Assembly (NCBI GenBank): GCA_013399875.1 | Contig: VXAZ01003882.1 | Span: 496,001 to 560,000, forward strand | DNA length: 64,000 nucleotides | Origin: Gymnorhina tibicen | Lineage: Eukaryota; Chordata; Aves; Passeriformes; Artamidae | Reading direction: 5' to 3' | Shown: one piece after another, positions 61,401 to 64,000 of the stretch | How the letters are laid out: the number at the start of each line of letters is the position of its first letter | Numbering within the stretch: position 1 is the stretch's first letter | The notes under the pieces: generated by a model | Database searches by the model: none | Seen by the model: the letters and a program-made list of their open reading frames with translations, nothing else | Told to the model about the DNA's origin: nothing | Made by a program: the position numbers and the translations under genes

Positions 61401-64000
61401 ACAGAAATTGTAGGGAATGTCTCCTTCATCTTTAGCACAAAAGCCAATTAATGTGGAATTGTAGTCTCACCAAGAGCTGGGATGTTTAAATCCAAAACTT
61501 CACAACAAATTACTCTTGTACAGGCTGCATCATCACTTATCCCAGGGAAATTAGAGACCCTCTTGGACTGCATCCTTTCCATTCCCTGGTCAGTGAGGAA
61601 GAGGGGTGGTGCAACCCTCGGAGAGTGTTTCCTTTTATGGCTGGGATATTTGCTCACCTTCGAGACACCTTTCTTTCGCCTGTGCAAAGGAGCTGTGTGA
61701 CATTAAATTACCTATTTACAAAATGGATTAAGATAAAGAGTTGCATTAAAGAGATCAAATGGCTGGAAAAAAATAAAACAAGGAAACGAAATCATCTCTC
61801 TTGAAAGTGTGCTCTTAGAAGGCTGAGAGCTGCACTTTGTCACTAAAGTAACATCCGTGAATTGTTTTGGTGCTGAAGATCTTTTCAGCTGATTTTACAA
61901 GAGCTACTGCTAGAGCTTGATGATGCTACTTCTGCTGCAATGCCACAGCAGTTTCATGGAGATGGTACAAATTGATGTATTATTTCTAAGAACCCTTCCT
62001 TGTCCTCTGGGATTTCTCTGGGTATTGTGACCCATGATTGCTACCAGGAAAATGGATCCAATCCAAATATTTAAATCTAGACGTGACTTCAGTCATCTAC
62101 TGAGTTTTGTCTGTCCAATAATTAGTAACTACGTGTATGTTTGACACTGTGGTTTACAGTTCTGTAATCACTCCCTTTCCTGGCTGCAGTATGATATTTG
62201 AGCTCTGAAAGGGGTTATTCCAATCCCAGAAGTGAATTAATCCCTTCCACAAGAGTTAGGCTCTTAAAATAATTATTGGGAAAAATGAAAGTGTAATCAT
62301 TAGTCCAATAATGGCTCTAGTGGAAGGAAACCTAAATTAAGTCATATTGGGTCTCTAAAACATTAAATTAGGCAAATTAGGGATCTGATTTTTCTTTAAA
62401 AACCTGAATCTATAGCAGTATTAAAGGAGGGCAGGGCTGGATGTGAGAGGAAAATAACTATCAGTTGTGAAATATCTTTGGACTGTTTAGCAGCATTACC
62501 ATTCACAGCCACGGAATACATTACATTTTATTGTAAACTTTGTTCCTTAGAGAAGTATAAATCTTGAAAGTGTGTCAATACTTGGCAAAGTAAGCAGTCT
62601 CTGGAGGCAAAAAATGTTTAAGACCATCTATCAAGTATAAGAAGTTGATAGCAATTAAAATCAGAGCTGTTTATGTATAAACATAAATTGCAGAGGTAGC
62701 TTAAAACTGGCCAGTAAAAATCTTGGCTGGGTGGAAATTCCAATAGCAAAAGCCTGCAAAAAGCAACATCTGAATTTTAAGAACTGTTTTTGTAGCATAC
62801 ACTTTTTCTTTAGCAACAATATTTTCTATGATATTTTATTACATTGAGGAAAATGTATCTATTTATTTTCACATCCAGGCATTCTTAAAAAACACCACAA
62901 ACAACAAAACCCAAAACCACTGAACAACGGGTAAAAAGAAGATAGCTTAGAGAAAATATTACTTATGTTACATAAGCGCTAAACCAGGTTATATTTCAAT
63001 GCTCACTTTTACCCCAAAGATATACAGAGAAGGATGGGAAATGATTTAATGTTAATTACTATAATAATGATGATGATTTGTTAAATTATTGTGTATTTAA
63101 ATGGAATTATTGTGTCTCTTTAATGTGTGAGGTTCTCAGGAGATAGACCATTGCGGGCAGCCTGCACAATTTTATTGCTTTTCACAACAGCTACAACACC
63201 AAAAACTTCAGTGGAATGAGAGCCCTCAGAAAGAGTATTCAGGGGTCTTCCTCCCCTGAAGAGGAAAGGGACTGCCCTGTGTAACCCATCCACTGTGTAC
63301 CTAAGTGCTGGTTTGAAAGGAATGTGTTGGGTCTTCTTCCAGGTTTCTGGCCCAGTGGTCAGTCCTGGATCACTGTGTTTGGGTCAATCCTCACGGAGAT
63401 GCAAGGAGCACCGCCAGAGCACCGATCAGTGCCGTGCTGGAAGGGATGTGTTGGGCTCTGAGTGGACCCTGCCTCTTCTACCAAGGCTTCCATGACTTTA
63501 GGGATGGTAAATAAAATCAGAGAGGGAGTTTCCTTCCTTAAAACAGGGGAAGGTGTGAAGAAGACACCAATTTCAAATGTGACAGTCCTGAGGAAGCTTG
63601 AAGGGCAGGGGTGCTGTGCCCACAGTGAGTTTTGCTGCAGCAGGAAATGAGGAGTGGCCTCCCAGCCCATGCCATGGACACGGGGAAACTTGCTGGCAGC
63701 AGGAACAGTGCCAGGCTGCTGGGTGGAAGGGAGAGACCAGCCACAAAAAGTGGGATTGCTGTTAAACAGAGCATAATGTACAATGTTTATTTGAAATTAA
63801 TGAGGCTTGCATGCCTTCAGAATGCATTTTAATATTTAAATTGCTGCAAGAGTAAATTATTAAAATAAAGTGTCCATGAATTATCACCCCTGATCTCCCA
63901 AGCTGCAGTGCTGGAAAATGAGAGACAAAGAATGCCTAGGTCAGTGAGGTAAAGGAAAGGCTGTCCCCGTCTCATGTTGCATGTCTTCCACTGTAAGAGC
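58446..64000. other. Right-hand intergenic region, no gene seen
   Basis: AT-rich, with almost no interspersed repeats recognised. Homeobox-type TAATTA/ATTA-rich stretches at about 60590-60900, 62200-62400 and 63040-63120 resemble the texture of conserved non-coding DNA, but this cannot be shown without alignment. No CLTA, CCIN or other expected GLIPR2-side gene was recognised. Confidence 0.4.

Noticed and set aside
1..64000. CRISPR arrays, rRNA, tRNA, operons or phage-like modules
   Set aside because: None seen; the DNA is a vertebrate nuclear sequence with two spliced genes.

Overview
This is nuclear DNA from a bird. The grounds are several truncated CR1 LINE fragments with the typical avian 3' end (a block like TTCCAACCCAAACCATTCTATGATTCTATGA or its reverse complement), a solo LTR resembling the avian ERVL family, long AT-rich introns and a discrete CpG island. 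The species cannot be named from the sequence.

Two protein-coding genes can be reconstructed exon by exon, both on the + strand. (1) BLOC1S4 (cappuccino, subunit 4 of BLOC-1), about 2176-8306: five coding exons, 206 residues, a CpG-island promoter at the 5' end and a poly(A) signal at 9234. (2) GLIPR2 (GAPR-1, a Golgi-associated CAP-domain protein), 21052-45224: five coding exons, 154 residues, identical in length to the human protein, with a TATA-containing hairpin about 0.2 kb upstream of the start and a poly(A) signal at 45297. The genes lie head to tail, with about 12.7 kb between the BLOC1S4 stop and the GLIPR2 start. They are not an operon and have unrelated roles: lysosome-related organelle biogenesis versus Golgi/lipid-raft membrane association.

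Layout: 1-1.7 kb, AT-rich sequence, possibly the 3' UTR or flank of an upstream gene; 1.74-2.62 kb, CpG island and BLOC1S4 exon 1; 2.4-8.3 kb, the rest of BLOC1S4; 9.3-20.8 kb, intergenic with three CR1 fragments; 20.8-45.3 kb, GLIPR2 with a 12.3-kb first intron that holds CR1 copies and an antisense ERVL-like solo LTR; 45.3-64 kb, gene-free as far as I can see, with a 0.6-kb CR1, a GC-rich 11-bp minisatellite next to a CTCF-like motif, and further CR1 pieces.

The main point of interest is BLOC1S4. Human BLOC1S4 is known as an intronless gene on 4p16.1, whereas GLIPR2 is at 9p13.3. Here BLOC1S4 has four phase-0 introns and sits beside GLIPR2. That suggests this is the ancestral multi-exon locus and the mammalian gene is a retrocopy that replaced it. 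I saw no CRISPR array, tRNA, rRNA or undescribed multi-gene system.
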